Of a stretch of 64,000 nucleotides of DNA, positions 31,601 to 46,186 are shown piece by piece. The translations under genes and the position numbers were made by a program. The number at the start of each line of letters is the position of its first letter. The stretch's first letter is position 1. Source of the DNA: Fistularia commersonii. Taxonomy: Eukaryota > Chordata > Actinopteri > Syngnathiformes > Fistulariidae. The notes below the pieces were generated by a model. That model searched no databases. It saw only the letters and a program-made list of their open reading frames with translations, and was not told the DNA's origin. The DNA lies in contig JBBMNZ010000007.1 in assembly GCA_037954325.1 (NCBI GenBank), positions 5,646,501-5,710,500 of the forward strand. The letters run 5' to 3'.

Positions 31601-34600
31601 CCACAGACCTTTTGCACCACAAGTTCTCTTCTCCCTCTGGAGTCAGTCTTGCTCCAACTCTTGCTGCGGTAGTTACCCAGGCCAAGGCGCCCATGACACA
31701 CTGTACCGACGATTTATTGGGGCCTCAAATACGTTCCTGCTTCCTTTTGGCTTCCTGTGGTTTCCATTTTCTGCCGCACTTGCATTACCTGCGTGCCGGA
31801 ATTTCTTGTCCTTGGACACGAGCAGTGTACAGACTGCCTTTGCTTTGGTGGCCTTCTATTCTTCCACAACTGAAGCAAATGGTAAATGGAGCTTTAAAGA
31901 CCTACCGTAGAGGTACTAAAAAGCTGCAGGGACACCAAGCCAATCTTACAACAAGCGTGGTCACTGGAGTCTTGGTATGACGGCTTTTGGAAGAGTCATA
32001 ACTTGAACCGTCCAAGCAGCAAACCGTTGTCAATCCTCTTTAACTAAGAACTTAGTTGAGTTGTGATCTCTTTTTAGTTCCTGCTGTCCTTCAAGATGCT
32101 GTTGTTTTTTTTCTCTAGGCATCAGATTGCATATTCTTGGATGGTTGGAATTTAAGACCCCTGGCTCTTGAAAGTGTATTTTGACAGTCTTCCCTTCAGG
32201 AGGCACCACACTCCTAGATTTCCCAGGTTTGAGCTGCACACGTGCCCAGGAGGGCATCTTTTCCAAAGAGCCCAGAGCCCATGTTCCTCGACTAGATGCG
32301 GTCATCTCGATGTCATCCATGACGACTCTGCAGGCTGGATCTCCTCTCCTGACGTCATGGCAGCCACAATCAAGGCAAATGAATTGGCGCATCCTGTCAT
32401 GATGACTTTTTCAAGCCTCTGCCATTTTGTGGGGAAATCTCCTACACTAAGCTACATCCTCAGCGGGTCCGTGTGCAACATAACTAGTTTGACAACCTCT
32501 TGACCACATTGACACCAGGTCATAGTCCATGGCCTTGCGGGTCAGCTGGTGTGGCACATGCGGGTAGGCTTTGGCAAGATCTAGCTAGACCACTGAGTGT
32601 ACTGTTGCTCCTCGTCCTGAGAAGAGTAAAGCTGAAGGACGCCCGGAGTTAACTTAAAGGTTTATTAGTTTAAGTGGAAATTCCTGAAAGTTGAGTCTTT
32701 GCAAGGAATCCATGAGGAAGTGGAACCTTCTGTATTCCCTTGGAGTGCCTCAGAGAAGAGGGTGACTCCGGCTGAGGGGGAAGGTTTTTCTGTGTGTGTG
32801 TGTGGAACAGAACGATCTAGAAGTTCAGACAAGGTTCTCAACTGGATGAGAAGGCAGGTGGAGATGATCAGAGGACTCGAGGTGGAAGTTAAGAACAGAA
32901 AGTCTGAAGGCGAGATGAAAGTGACAAGATAAGGGTCCGAACAAGAGCTGGGAGTGTGGAGAGCATCTGAAGACTTGATGGCCGTAAAGAGAAGCTTCCG
33001 AAGAGGGGATTCGGAAGGGAAGATGAAAGTGAAGGGGTCTGAAGATCAAGTCGCTGCTAGAAAAGCCCTTGAATCTCAGCGAGCAAAGAAAAAGCCCTTA
33101 AATCATCCTAAAGTGCCTTAAAGATGTGCCTTAAATCGGTTCCAGTGGGTTTGATGTTTGATGTTTTGGCTCCAGGCAACTCCCGTCCTCCTTTGTCATC
33201 TTCCTCCTCCTGTCAGGAGCTGCAGCTCGCTGGGTTACATAACCCCCTCCTCCTCTTCCTCCTCCTCATCTTCCTCACTCTGTCAGCCGGGGCCCGCGGC
33301 CAAGGCTCAACTCTCCACACCACCGAGTGTTTGACCCTCCATCCAGACGGACGGGTTCCCCACCAAAGTGGAGGAAGTCAGCCAACAGGAAGTTACCTGG
33401 GGGTTGACAGAAAGTCAGCCTGGGATTTAGAGCCAACAGGAATTCCCCTGAGGGTTGGCAGGAAGTCAGTTTGGAATTAAGAGCCAACGGGAAGTCACCC
33501 AAGGTTCGAGCCGAAGTCACCTGGGGGCTCGACAGAAAGTCAGCCTGGGATTAAGAGCCAACAGGAAGTCCCCTGGGGGTTGGCAGGAAGTTAGCCTGGA
33601 ATTATGAGCCAACAGGAAGTCACGTGGGAGTCAAGAAGAAGTCACCTGTGGGTCTCCAGGAAGTCAGCCTGGGATTTAGAGCCAACAGGAAGTTCCCTGA
33701 GGGTGGGCAAGAAGTTAGCCTGGAATAAACAGCTGACAGGAAGTCATTTGAGGGTCAGCAGGAACTCATCTGAGAGTTGACAGGATGTGGGCCTGGAATG
33801 AAGAGCCACCAGGAAGTCATGTGGGAGTCAACAGGAAGTCACCCAGGGACCGATGGGAATTCTGCCTGGGATTTAGAGCCAACAGGAACGTCCCCTGAGG
33901 GTTGGCAGGAAGTTAGCCTGGAATCAAGAGCCGACAGGAAGTCACCTGAGAGCAGACAGGAAGTCACCTGAGAGCCGACAGGAAGTGTCCACAGTGACCG
34001 GTGAGGGATCCCTTGGAAATGATCCAGGGATTATCTGAAAATAATTAAGAATCCACCCTTCAATCTCCAACCTGCGCCCGTCCGACCATCACCGACCTCC
34101 TCAGTGATGCCCGGCGAGTGTGAGACGCGGGTTACTACCCTGCTGTTACAACTGTCACATCCAGTTGATCACATGACTGCGCCGCCCCGAGGCCTTAGCA
34201 AAGACTTGCTCTCTACCTCCTGATTCAGAGGGGAGAGGAAGATGAGCTAGTCTTCGTTTGCATAAAGTAGTCCTTGAAAAACAGCTGAAGGTGGTATTCA
34301 TCCAAAACTAGAAATACATCCCATAATATTCACCGTTTCTCTGATTTCTATTCCCGTTATTTTCATGTGGACATACAATAATGGTGATTTTGTTTGTATT
34401 TACAATTTGAAGTCCACTGTCTGACTCAGGAAGTCGACTATGTCACACAAGAAATCCACTCTTGGACACAGGAAGTCCGCTATTTGTGAGACAGGAAGTC
34501 CACTATCTCAGACAGGAAGTCCACTATTGGACACAGGAAGTTCGCTATCTGTGAGACAGGAAGTCCACTATCTCATATGGGAAGTCCACTGTTCTCACGC

Positions 34601-37600
34601 AGGAAATCCATTGTTGGAAACAGGAAGTCCCCTTTCTGTGAGACAGGAACTCCACTCTTTGACACAGGAAGTCCACTATCTTACACAGGAAGTGCACCCT
34701 TTGACATGAAAAGTCCATTTTTTCTGTGATAAGTCCACTGACACAGGAAGTCCGTTTGAGAACCAGGAACTGCTAGCGAATAGCTTCTCCCCAATTTATG
34801 TAAAATGTAGACGCTCTCGGGAAAAACTATAAATAACAGCCATCTTTTTAGGCTAACTGCACAACAATGGGATTAATTAAACATTTTTTTTTTGTTGTTT
34901 TTGTTTTATTGGGGGGGCTGTGAAATAGCTTCCGTCCAGTGTGTGTGTGTGTGAGTGAGAGAGTTTCAAACCCAGCTGTTTGACGGAAGTTTTGATCGAT
35001 TGATTCATCGGAAGATCTCTCTTCTGGACGGTCAGAGCAGCAGGCGGAGTTGTGTGATTGAAGAAGAGTAGGAGGAGGAGAGAGAGAAGATGGAGAAGAA
35101 ATTGCAAGATGATCAAGAGAAGAAGGAAGAGGAAGAGGCGGAAGGAGAGAGGATGAAGGAGAAGAAGAGGAGGTGGAGGAAGATGACAAAGTGGCTTGTG
35201 TTGGTGAAAATTGTCTCCCGGGTTTGTTCCGGCTCCTTCTCCTCAGAACCTCTGCTCCGAGCTGATAAAGACACCCACACACACACACACTGGCACACAC
35301 GTACACACATATACTCATCGACACGCACACACAGATAAATACACATTGACACACATGCCCAGAAACACACCACATACATATGGATGTTGCGTTCAATCTG
35401 TTACACAATTTGTGTCTTTGCAGCGACGAAGGAGCTCCTCTTCTTCACCGCCATGTTTGTGGTCAAACATGCCAGCGGGGGGGCATCGCTTCAAACGTGT
35501 GTGTGTGTGTGTGTACAGTATATGTGTATGTGTGTGTTCAGTTCAGTTTCACTTCCTGGTCTGCAGGCCCTAAGCTCCGCCCACTTTTCTATTGAGGATG
35601 CTTTCAGACTTCATGTCAGTGACCTCCTCGTCGGGGTGGAGATCCCGGGGTCTCTGCCGCCATGGCATGGTGAGGTTACCATGGCAACGCCACCCCCACA
35701 GATTTATGGGGCAGCGTGGCTCGGGGCGACAGAGCGGTTCGATTCCCGCTTCCTCCTAGCTTGTCGAAGTGTTGTTGAGCAAGACACTGAACCCCCAAAT
35801 GCTCCGCTGGCGCTGCTCCTTAGCTGCCTTCTGCTTAAATGCGGTGGTCAAATTTCGCTGATGCAACATATGGCGTTTCTTCTTCTCATAAAACACCTTG
35901 ACTTCTGACTCATGACGAAGACGTGTCCATCAGAGAGCACATCACTCCTCCACCGCCTATCAAACGTTTGAAAAGAATGTATTTTCTCCTGGAAACTTTC
36001 CTCGGTATCAACTTCCTGTTCACCTGCTTCCTGCTTCCAGTCTCGGCCCTGATGCGACACGTTGGTCCATCTTGGCGCCACAATGGGAGGAAGCGACTGT
36101 GAAAGCAACTTTGTGAAACTAGAGGTCACCGATAGCGGCGGAACGTCAGGGTCAGGATCAATGCGGTGGACGGTCGACTCCGTCTCGGCCACTTCTTCGG
36201 AGCATAACGAAAACCTCAAATCGTGCAAGGAAATCGTGATTCACGTCACGTCATTACCGTAATGTCTTGAATATAGTAGCCCAACGCAGGCCCCTCCTGG
36301 GAGACCCCAGGTCTGCGTATGGCACATGGGTTCTGTTCCTGCTGTAACCGTGGTTCTTCGACTGCATTAGTTCTCTTGCTGCTGTGACCAGGGTTCTGTT
36401 GGAACCATCACTTGGGTTCTATCCTTGGTGTCACATGAGTTCCATCATTGGTGTCACATGAGTTCCATCATTGGTGTCACATGGGTTCCATTCTTTGTGG
36501 CACTTGGGTCCTGCGTTTACTTTGGTTTTCTGACTCCATTGGCTCCATTGCTGCTGTAACCAGGGTAATCGAACTGTCACTTGGGTTCCATCTTTGGTAG
36601 TACATGACTTCTGTCTCTGCTGTAATGTTGGCTCTATCACTGGTGTCACATGGGTTCTATCCACCCTTGGTGGCACATGGTCTTCTCTCATTGGTGGCAC
36701 ATGAGTTCTATCCTTGGTGTCTAATTGGTTCTGTCCTTTTGGCACGTGGGTTGTATCCCTGCTGTAAAATTGGTTCTATCGTTGCTGTAACCAGGGTTGT
36801 ATCGGAACTGTTACTTGGGTTCCATCCTTGGTGTCACAAAGGTTCTGACCGTGGCAGCACCTGATCCGAAGTCATTGACCAAAAGCTATTGATCAGTTTG
36901 TTGTCTCGCAGATGGACTCCAGTATTGTTTGGATGCCGACATTTGGTTGGATGTTGGTTTGTGATGTCATGGGACACGATCAGAGTAAGCAGCAGGACAA
37001 TGAAAACAAAAATAAAGAGCCTTAGCAGCAGCTCAGAGAAAACCGTCTTAACACAACCATGGACGACAAATTATAAATTGATGGACAATGATTACATCAG
37101 CGGCGACAGTCAAACATCAAAGAGTCAACAATCGAACATCAAAGAGGCAAGCGAACATCATAGATGATGCTCAAACATCACAGACAAGCTAACACGAGAC
37201 AGCAATTAGGCATCAGACAACGTGCAAACATCACAGAATCAACTAGTGAGCATCACAGAATCAACAGGTGAACACCAAAGAGACAACAAGCGAACATCAA
37301 AGAATCAACAAGCGAACATCAAATAGTCAACAAGCGAACATCAAAGAATCAACAAGCGAACATCAAAGAGGCAACAAGCGATCATCAAAGAGGCAAGTGA
37401 ACATCATAGAGACGACGCTCAAAAATCACAGACAAGCTAATAGGAGACACCACTCAAGCATCAGACAATGTAGTAACAACAAGCGAACATCAAAGACAAC
37501 AAGCGAACATCAAAGACAACAAGCGAACATCAGAGACAACAAGCGAACATTACAGAGACAACAAGCAAACATCACAGAGACAAACTAACACCATAGGGAC

Positions 37601-40600
37601 AACAATCAGACAGCCGAGAGACAGCATGCAGACATCATGGAGACAACAATGCAACATCATACACGGGCTAACACAAAGGAGATGGCACTCATCCTAGACA
37701 ATGCTCATACATCCTTGAGACAACAATCCAACAATCATAGTGAACATTTGGACATCAGAAAGACAACACTAAAATAAAATAATATTAATATCTGTATGGA
37801 GCACTTCCCATCACAGTGCTCTTGAAATAACAGGCAGAGGAGAAAACACTGCCGACCACTGTCTGAACGGGGATCGGTTGCCGTCATTTCAACGCTGCTG
37901 TAAAGAAAATGTCGGCGATGCTTTGAAGGCGCGCCTCCACCGTCATCACCTGACTGCCGCGTCTGCTGTCATGACCTTTGACCTGGAAGGCTCTGCCAGG
38001 CAAACCCCAACCAGCGCCAATGCACAAGGAGGAACGCTTGTGTTGGCGGCCATCTTTAAAACAGCTTGACTGGCTGTTTGCTACTTGTGGGGAGGCTGTG
38101 CACACACACGGTGTATTTAAGAGTGTATGTGTGCACGCACCCATTTATCACTTACATCTGACAGAAACCTTGTAGCCGTCTTTGTTTTTTGTTTTGCCTT
38201 TTATTTTTTCTTTCCTGTCTTTGACAGCTCAGAGTGCATGCAGGGAAGGAGACACAAACACACACACACACATACACACCCCCATATCGATCCGCTGTCC
38301 GGAGGTCCTTCCTGCTGCTAACTGGTCGTGACAAGTTATCAGGTGGAGAAAGGAACTCAAAGCTTCTGAGTGTAAACACACACACACACACAAGCACACA
38401 CACCCCTGCCCTCAGCCAGATGTCTGGATTGGAAGCCGAGGGGAGGGATTGGAACAAATCTGGGCTTTTGACCAGACAGTAAACAATAATAATGTTAGCC
38501 GGAGTCCGGGAGGTAATTTTATTTATTTCTGTCTTATTTATTTTTCTGAATGACCACTGACAGGTTTGATGTTAAAGCGCATTTTTTTTTTTTTTTTAAA
38601 AGCAAAAGTCCATGAAAGTCCATATATCGTCACCCTCTTAAAATAATCACCTAAGTAATTTTTTTAGATTTTTCAGGAAACACAAAACTGAACCATTTGA
38701 CACACTCTTGACATAGGCAATTTCTACTAAAGGGGTAGAATGGCACAATCTGTTTAACTGAGGATGTAGGCAATTTTGCCAGAGGTGGTCAGCATCATGA
38801 GGAGATGATTTGGGAAAAAAAAAAAAAAAAAAACATTTTTGCAAAAAAATGACTTAGGCGATTGTTTTAAGAGGGTGACGATATTGAAGTTGCACTTCCT
38901 GGAATCCCAGAGGGGAAAAAATAGGAAATAGTTATAGGCGCATCTTAATATAACATAGGCAGTCTGATCAACATGATGATTGATGGTTTGGTGGCCGCCG
39001 TGACCCCCCCCCCCCCCCGCGTCAATGTGCTGTGTTTAAATTTAGTTGTTTTCTTTTATCTTCCTTCCAGGACCTGGGATTCCTGCTCCTGACCGATATT
39101 GAAAACAGCATGGGAAAAAAAAACAAAACAAGAATGTTCAGGTGTTGTTTTTGTTTTTAAGATCTGAAATGACCTCTGGCCCCGCCCTCCTCAGGTGAAC
39201 AAGCAGCAGCTCCAGGCGGTGAAGGAGCGCTTCCTGTCCTTCCTCAATGGCGAAACGCAGATCATCGCGGATGAAGCTTTCTGCAACGCCGTCAAGAGCT
39301 ACTACGAGGTGGGACGGGGTCGGGGGGGATCATTCCACCGTCCGGCGACACAACACACCGTGTGCTAGCTACGCTATTGTATCTTTATTTGTTAGGAAGT
39401 TGGAAACCGTTATTTTATATTTATATCTTTAATTTGCTGGCTTCGCGCTGCTCAGACGGTAGAGCTGTAAGGGGCGGGGCCTGTCCCGTCCAATCACAGA
39501 TTTGCTGTTTCGCAGGCCACCCCAACTCCCGGGTTTACCGTTTGTTTTGTTTGTTTAGAAGTTTATTAGAACAGTGTACAATTACATTAAGCACAGATGC
39601 AGAGATGTTTGTACCAGATTGTAGCTCATAGCTAATTTCCATCTGTAGTCCTGGACAATACAAATATAAGTCTACGCTCCGCAGCCATTCGTCTAGTTGC
39701 CGTCTGGCTCGTGATGCGACGCAGCGGACCAATCAGCTGTCATACCAATTTTATGATGAATCATGGAGGTTCTGACTGAAATCGTGGATCTTCAATATGA
39801 AGGTGTTTTTATGCCGCAATCACACGTCCAATCCATCCAATCCCACTTCCATCCAGTTCCCCATCGAATCCTACCTCCATCTGACACAACTTCCATCCAA
39901 TCCCGCCTTCGTCTAATCCCATCTCCATCTGATCCTGCCTTTATCTAAACCCAACTCCATCCGTTTCCATCTTCATCCAGTTCCATCTCCATCCAATCCC
40001 ACCTACATTTGATCCAACTTCCCATATAATCCCACCTGCATCCAGTTCTCCTTCTGATCCCACCTCAATCCAGTCCAGTTTTTTTCTAATCCCATCCCAC
40101 CTTCATCCAATCATCCAATCATCCAATCCTCCATCTCCTCCCAGCGCCATATCATCTCTAATCATCTAAGTGAAGACCCAAGCGTCTCCATCAGATGTAA
40201 CTCAGTTGCCCGAGTTCCACTTGGACCTGAAAGGACCGTGTCTGCTTGATGATGCTCCCCAGACACCCCTGAGACTTCCCTTCATCCAGACTGAGTGCCC
40301 TCTTTCCCCGGAAACGAAGTTTTGAAAACATAAACGTGTTATCCATTAGAAGTCCTGTTTCCGGGGCAACGTCTGTTTGCTTTGTTGCTGTTATTGAAGT
40401 CTCCTTGGACCTTCATCTGTTTCCCTGGAGACCAGGCGGGTTCTGACGAACAATGGGTAGCATAGTGAAATCCATCGTAGGGTGATGGCTAGTGCCTGAT
40501 GTCATAGCACCAAGGATGTTGTCCTAGTACCGTGCTAGCTCGCCAGGGCTAGCGGATTCTGCTGCAAGGACTTGCTAAATTTCATGCAGAGTTGGCCAGC

Positions 40601-42409
40601 TAACTAAAGCTTACATCTCGCCAACTGGAATCAATATTGTCTGCTGTGGCTGCTAGCAGAAGTCTTATTAATTAAAGCTAGCTTTTTTGTTGTCAACTCA
40701 GCTAACTGTAACTTTAGCTAGAGCTGGTGAATTCCAACTAACTTGAGCTCATGTTTTCTGCCGGGTTAGCAAGCTTACTCTGGCTAATCGCTTTCAAACT
40801 GGCCTAACCCAGTGTTTCCCGCTATGTTGTCTCGCTAACTTCAGCTTACAATTCCCGCTTAGTAGGCTAGCTACCATGAGCTTATGGTTTTCACTGAGTA
40901 AGCTTACCTTATCCAGTCTTCTCATCTGGGTCGTTCTAGCTAACTTAATAATTTTTATTAGCATACAAAAAAAGCTAGCTACCTTAACCACGGTTTTCTG
41001 CCCAGTCAGGAGGCTAAATCATCCCAGCCCCTCCCAAGCCCTTAAAAATACAACAGATGTAACTCTTGCACTGATTGGTGTAAATATGGGACATATTGAA
41101 CGGATTGATTGATTCTACATCATAAGCTAATCGAGGTTGAAACAAGCTAATCTAGAATATTTCAATCTGCAGACAACAGCAGATTATAATCACTTGTTGG
41201 AGTTGGCAGCCAATCGCCCCTCTGGTCAGATCAAGACACCCTGTCACATGACCCTCATTCACCCAGTTGGAGGATAGCTTGACGCCACAGATGCTAAAGC
41301 CGCCTGCGAGCGATCACCGCTTCAACAGCCTGACGGGGAACCCAGGACTCTCCCTGTTTGTTACTTAGTTTGTTTTTTCTGTCGTAAACTAAATGTGCCA
41401 AAGACGGAAGGACCTGAAACAGAACCCCCGAGTCTTAGCTTTAGCACTTAGCAGGTCCTAAAGACTGTCAGTGGACTGAATCGGACCGGCCATCGGTTCG
41501 TTGAAGACTAAAGATCAGGTGTGAATGAGAGTGTGATTGACAGGTTGGATGGTTGACCGCTGACACTTTGATTGACAGTCGTGTCCCTGTTAACCCCCCT
41601 TCCCCGACTCCCCCGATGATGGACATATGACAAATGTCGTCCTCCTCTGTTTGAAAACCTCCCCGAGTTCATCTCTGCTGCCGAGATGCTCCGGTTGCTA
41701 AGATACCAAAGATCCACAGAGTTCAACAAAACAGGACCAAAGTGTCGCACCGTCACCACCCCACCCCACACCCGGCGATGAAACTCAGAATATGTCCACG
41801 TTTCTTGGCGGAATCCGCGGAATCTTGAAACGCTCCACATCCACTGGATGCAGCTGTCGCCACGGCAACAGTTGAAAAGCCCCACCGGGTTGATTTGACG
41901 CCGGTACGCGTGTACATCCAAGAAGGTCCGGTTTCTGTTGGCGACAAAGGGCTCCCAGCAGTAGCAGTTGGGGGTCACACTCCCCTCACACCCCGTCATC
42001 GCGACTCGGGCCACCTGTTAGCGACAAGCTCTAAAAGAGAGCGCTGACATTTTCAAGCTGTCCTGCAACGGCTCAGCCTCATTACCTTCTCCGGGGGGGG
42101 AGTGATGAGGGCGGCGGGGGGGTCAGGCTGCTGAAATGTCTCTCTGGCGGCGCCGTACAGTCCCGACCTCCGACGGGAAGATCGACCAATCAAACAACCT
42201 CCTCTCAGAAGATAAAAAATAGACCTGGACTTTTACATATTAAAGATTATTATCATTATTGTTTTGTTGTTGTTGTTGTTGTTGTTGTTTATTATGATTT
42301 TTATTTGATTCGCCTTTTTGATGATAGAATTATGGGGTTATTTATTATTGCTATTTTTATTATCTATTTCATATAATTGTTATTTTATATAGTAGTAGTA
42401 TATGTTTTT

Positions 42410-42440
<31 letters not shown>

Positions 42441-45400
42441 GGATTTACATCCAAAATGGAAAGTAATCTGATTTGACCTTTAACCCTTTGAAACCTTAAT
42501 GGTAAAAATAATATTAAACTGTTGAAGTAAAACATATTTTTGCTAAAATATAAATCTAGACTTCTACAGGTTTTTGTTTTTATTCAATTCTTCGGATTAT
42601 TCTGGTTATTTTTTCAGTTCATAGCCAAGCCAATATATTTTAATTACATTTGTTTTCCTCACGGGACACTGAAATCCCAATCATATCTTATTTTTGCGTC
42701 TTCAGTTTCAAAAGGCGTCATCCATTCATCCATCCTTCTCCAAAACAAGTCACATTTTGAAAGTTACATTGATGTTGCTGTCAATCATCTGCCCCCCCCC
42801 CCCCCCCCATCCGCCGTTTCTCTGGCGTGTAAATAATTTAGTGACAGTTTGAAGCCCCAATTAAAAGGCGCTGTGGGAGGATGGGGGGGCTGGGGCTGGG
42901 ATCAAGTGGGGGGCAGTGGCAAGGAAGAGGGGGGCGCCCCCTCCGAAACCCCCCATGGGCAACTCATTATCAGCAATGGCTGACATTTGGACAGCAGGAA
43001 GCTTCATCTCATCCGGTTTCTATGGTTACTGGAAAGTAAAAAAATCCTGTCCAGTGTTCATGCGTATCGCAGAGTAAGCTAACTTCTTTTTTTTTTTCCC
43101 AGATAAGATTTTCAGTGTCATAATTATTTTCAGGTAAATTCTCAGGTGAGTCTGTCCATGTCTCAGGAGGTCACAGGTGAGGTCATTGACCCCACAGGTT
43201 AGGTCCCTGACTGCCTTTGGAAGTTCCATGAGACCAAAGGTGAGGTCAGTGACTCCACAGGCAAGGTCACTGAGTCACTGGTGAGTTCCCTGACACCACA
43301 GGCAAGGTAGCTGGCCCCACAGTTAAGGTCACTTACCACACATGGCAGGTCACTTACTGCATACCTGAAGTCACTGGCCCCACAGGTGAGGTCACTGACT
43401 GCAAGCTTGAGTTCCCTGAGACCACAGACGAGGTCACTTGCCCCACAGGTGATGTCACTTGCCCCATAGGTGAAGTCACCAACTTCATACTTGAGTTCCC
43501 TGAGACCACAGAGAAGGTCAGTGGCCCCTCAGACAAGGTCACTGGCCCTACAGGTGAAGTCACCAACTTCATACTTGACTTCCCTGAGGCCACAGACGAG
43601 GTAACTGGCCCCACAGTTGAGGTCACTGACCACACATGGCAGGTCACTTACTGCATACCTGAAGTCACTGGCCCCACAGGTGAGGTCACTGACTACACAC
43701 TTGAGTTCCCTGAGACCACAGATGAGGTCACTGGCCCCACAGGTGAGGTCACTGGCCCCACAGGTGAGGTCAGTGACTCCACAGGTGAGGCCTCCCTCAC
43801 CCTTCTGCCTGTCACAACCGCATATTGCTGGTCCTTCTGATTGGTCCTGGCCTCAGGGGCAAGGCCTTACTTCAGGTCAGAGCTGGAACCGACCTCCAGG
43901 TGGAGGAGTGCGGCTGTTTAGTTTCCAAGAAGTCTCAGCAATCGAAGGAAGCGGAACCCCAGACAACCATCACGGTGGAGTAGAGAGAGTTGACTCCATG
44001 ACTGAGGGCCATCCTCGTTATGCGTCCCAAACTTTCGGTTCCACTTGGAACCTCCGGTGTCTATTCCCCCGCCGTTTAGATGTTACCCGTTGATTGGTTC
44101 AGTCTCCCCTTTTTTTATGTTCTTCTGTTCTCCGCCAGCTGCTCTGTCACCTCCCGCTACGCATACTTAACGTTCCTACATTTGCATTTATCGTCTTGAA
44201 GCTAGATCTCCATGGTGATACCCCTCTGACCACCCCCGCTCCTCTCAGTGGGTTACTTTCTGTTCCCTGTCATGACGTCTTAGGCTCTCTAAGGGTTCTG
44301 CATCACATCCTTCTTGGCCATCATCTGTTCGGAGTTTGGAATGCTGGACCATTTGGCCTCAATGCTCGAATTCCAAAAAAGTGGAACTAAAGAAGTTCGA
44401 TATTGGGTCTCTTCCCCATAGAGATCCCTTGTGGACCTTGTGGCAGATTCAAGATTCAAAACGTTTATCGTCACATGTACTGGGTAGAAACATGTTTCCC
44501 TGTGCAATGAAATTCCTACTTTGCTCTCCACAGTGCATTTAGATAGGATGAGTGTAAGCATTATTATAAATATGACTAGATATGAATATGAACAGTGCAA
44601 TAGAACAGTGGCTGTGCAATAAGACATTTACACAAAGAACTCACAAAGTTCAGGTGTAAGGATGAAGTGGCAATAGACTTTACACGTGCAAGAAGAATGA
44701 GTGTCGGCTGTTTAAGAGTCCGATGGCAGTCGGGTAGAACGAGTTCTTTAATCACGTCGTCGTACATTTCACACTCCTGAAGACCTTGGAGGAACACCGG
44801 CTGATGAGCTCTCTCCTCCTTCCTCATGTCCACTATCATCTCCTTGGTCTTGTCTGTGTTGAGGGTGAGGTTGTTGTCCTCGCACCGCTTCACCAGACTG
44901 GTCAACTCCATCCTGTAGGCCGTTTAATCTCCGCCAATAATGCGTCCTATCAACTTCAGGATGATGATGTCTTCATGGGAGGGGACATAGTCGTCTGTGA
45001 ACAGGGTGTAGAGGAGGGGGCGGAGGACACATCCCACAGGAGTGCCTGGTTTCATGATAATGCTGGGGGTCTAGGGTTTTTGTGATGTTCTGAATGTGGG
45101 CCAGCACCACTCTCTCGAAGCACTTCATGGTGATCGGGGTGAGTGCTTCTGGCCTGCGGTATGCTTGAATCCAGCTGATCGGCTTGTCGTCTAGTGCGGA
45201 CTTGTTCTGTGCACTGCTATGATAACGAGAAAAGACAACTTGAGACGTTGCAATACCAGGTGTCCCTGATAGCGGCTCAGCTAAGAGCCCGAAGAGCCGA
45301 GATTCCATTGGTCAATGAAGGGTTCTTCGTGAAGTAGCTTCGGTGGCGTTCTGTAGCATCTTGTTTTGGATGATTTCCTGTTTAATACAAGAAGAACCCA

Positions 45401-46147
45401 GATGTGATTGGCTAAATCATCCCTAGCTAGGCTAATGTTTTTTTTTTCCTCCATCTATGATCTGTCAGGGGTTCTTGAAGAGCGAGCGCGTGTCCAGGAT
45501 GGTCCAGAGCGGCGGCTGCTCAGCCAACGACTTCCGCGAGGTCTTCAAGAAGAACATTGAGCGGCGCGTCCGCAGCCTACCGGAGATCGACGGGCTGAGC
45601 AAGGAGACAGTGCTGAGCTCCTGGATCGCCAAGTACGATGCCATCTACCGGGGCGAAGAGGACCCGCGACGCTCGGCGCAACGATCTCATCTGGGCGCCG
45701 TGTCGGAGCTGATCCTCAGCAAGGAGCAGCTGTACGAGATGTTCCAGCAGATCCTCGGCATCCGGAAGTTTGAGCACCAGCTGCTGTACAATGCTTGCCA
45801 GGTGGGTGGCCTGTTAGCTGTTAGCCGTAGCCTGAACCACGATCACCAGCACTGGACGGATGATTGACAGCTGTTGTGTCCGGGATAAGCCCCGCCCCTC
45901 GCCGGTAGTTATCTGTGAATGGCTCCGCCCACCTGGTCCCCTTACTTATTAATAGAAGATCTCCTTGATCTCCCGGCTTTATCTTCATTGCTTTGTCGAC
46001 CTGCTCGATGACATCAATGCCTCCAGAGGGCGAGGCGGCTGCCAACGCCGCCATGTTTGCCATTTGAGGAATATTAATAGAACCGACACTTCTGTTGATT
46101 AATTTTGCTCCCTTTTGAGAGGATGACAGATAATTACCAGCTCATCT

Positions 46148-46186
<39 letters not shown>

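Noticed and set aside
37085..37760. CRISPR-like regular repeats
   Set aside because: Units are contiguous and degenerate with no unique spacers, and the context is a vertebrate intron.
41508..42014. 168-codon minus-strand open frame in cadps2 intron 2
   Set aside because: No motif, no splice context and no codon pattern I could support as a gene.
43354..44093. Repeated SLAPQVRSLT- and VTSPVG-type peptides on both strands
   Set aside because: Both are translations of the same GGTGAGGTCACTG minisatellite.
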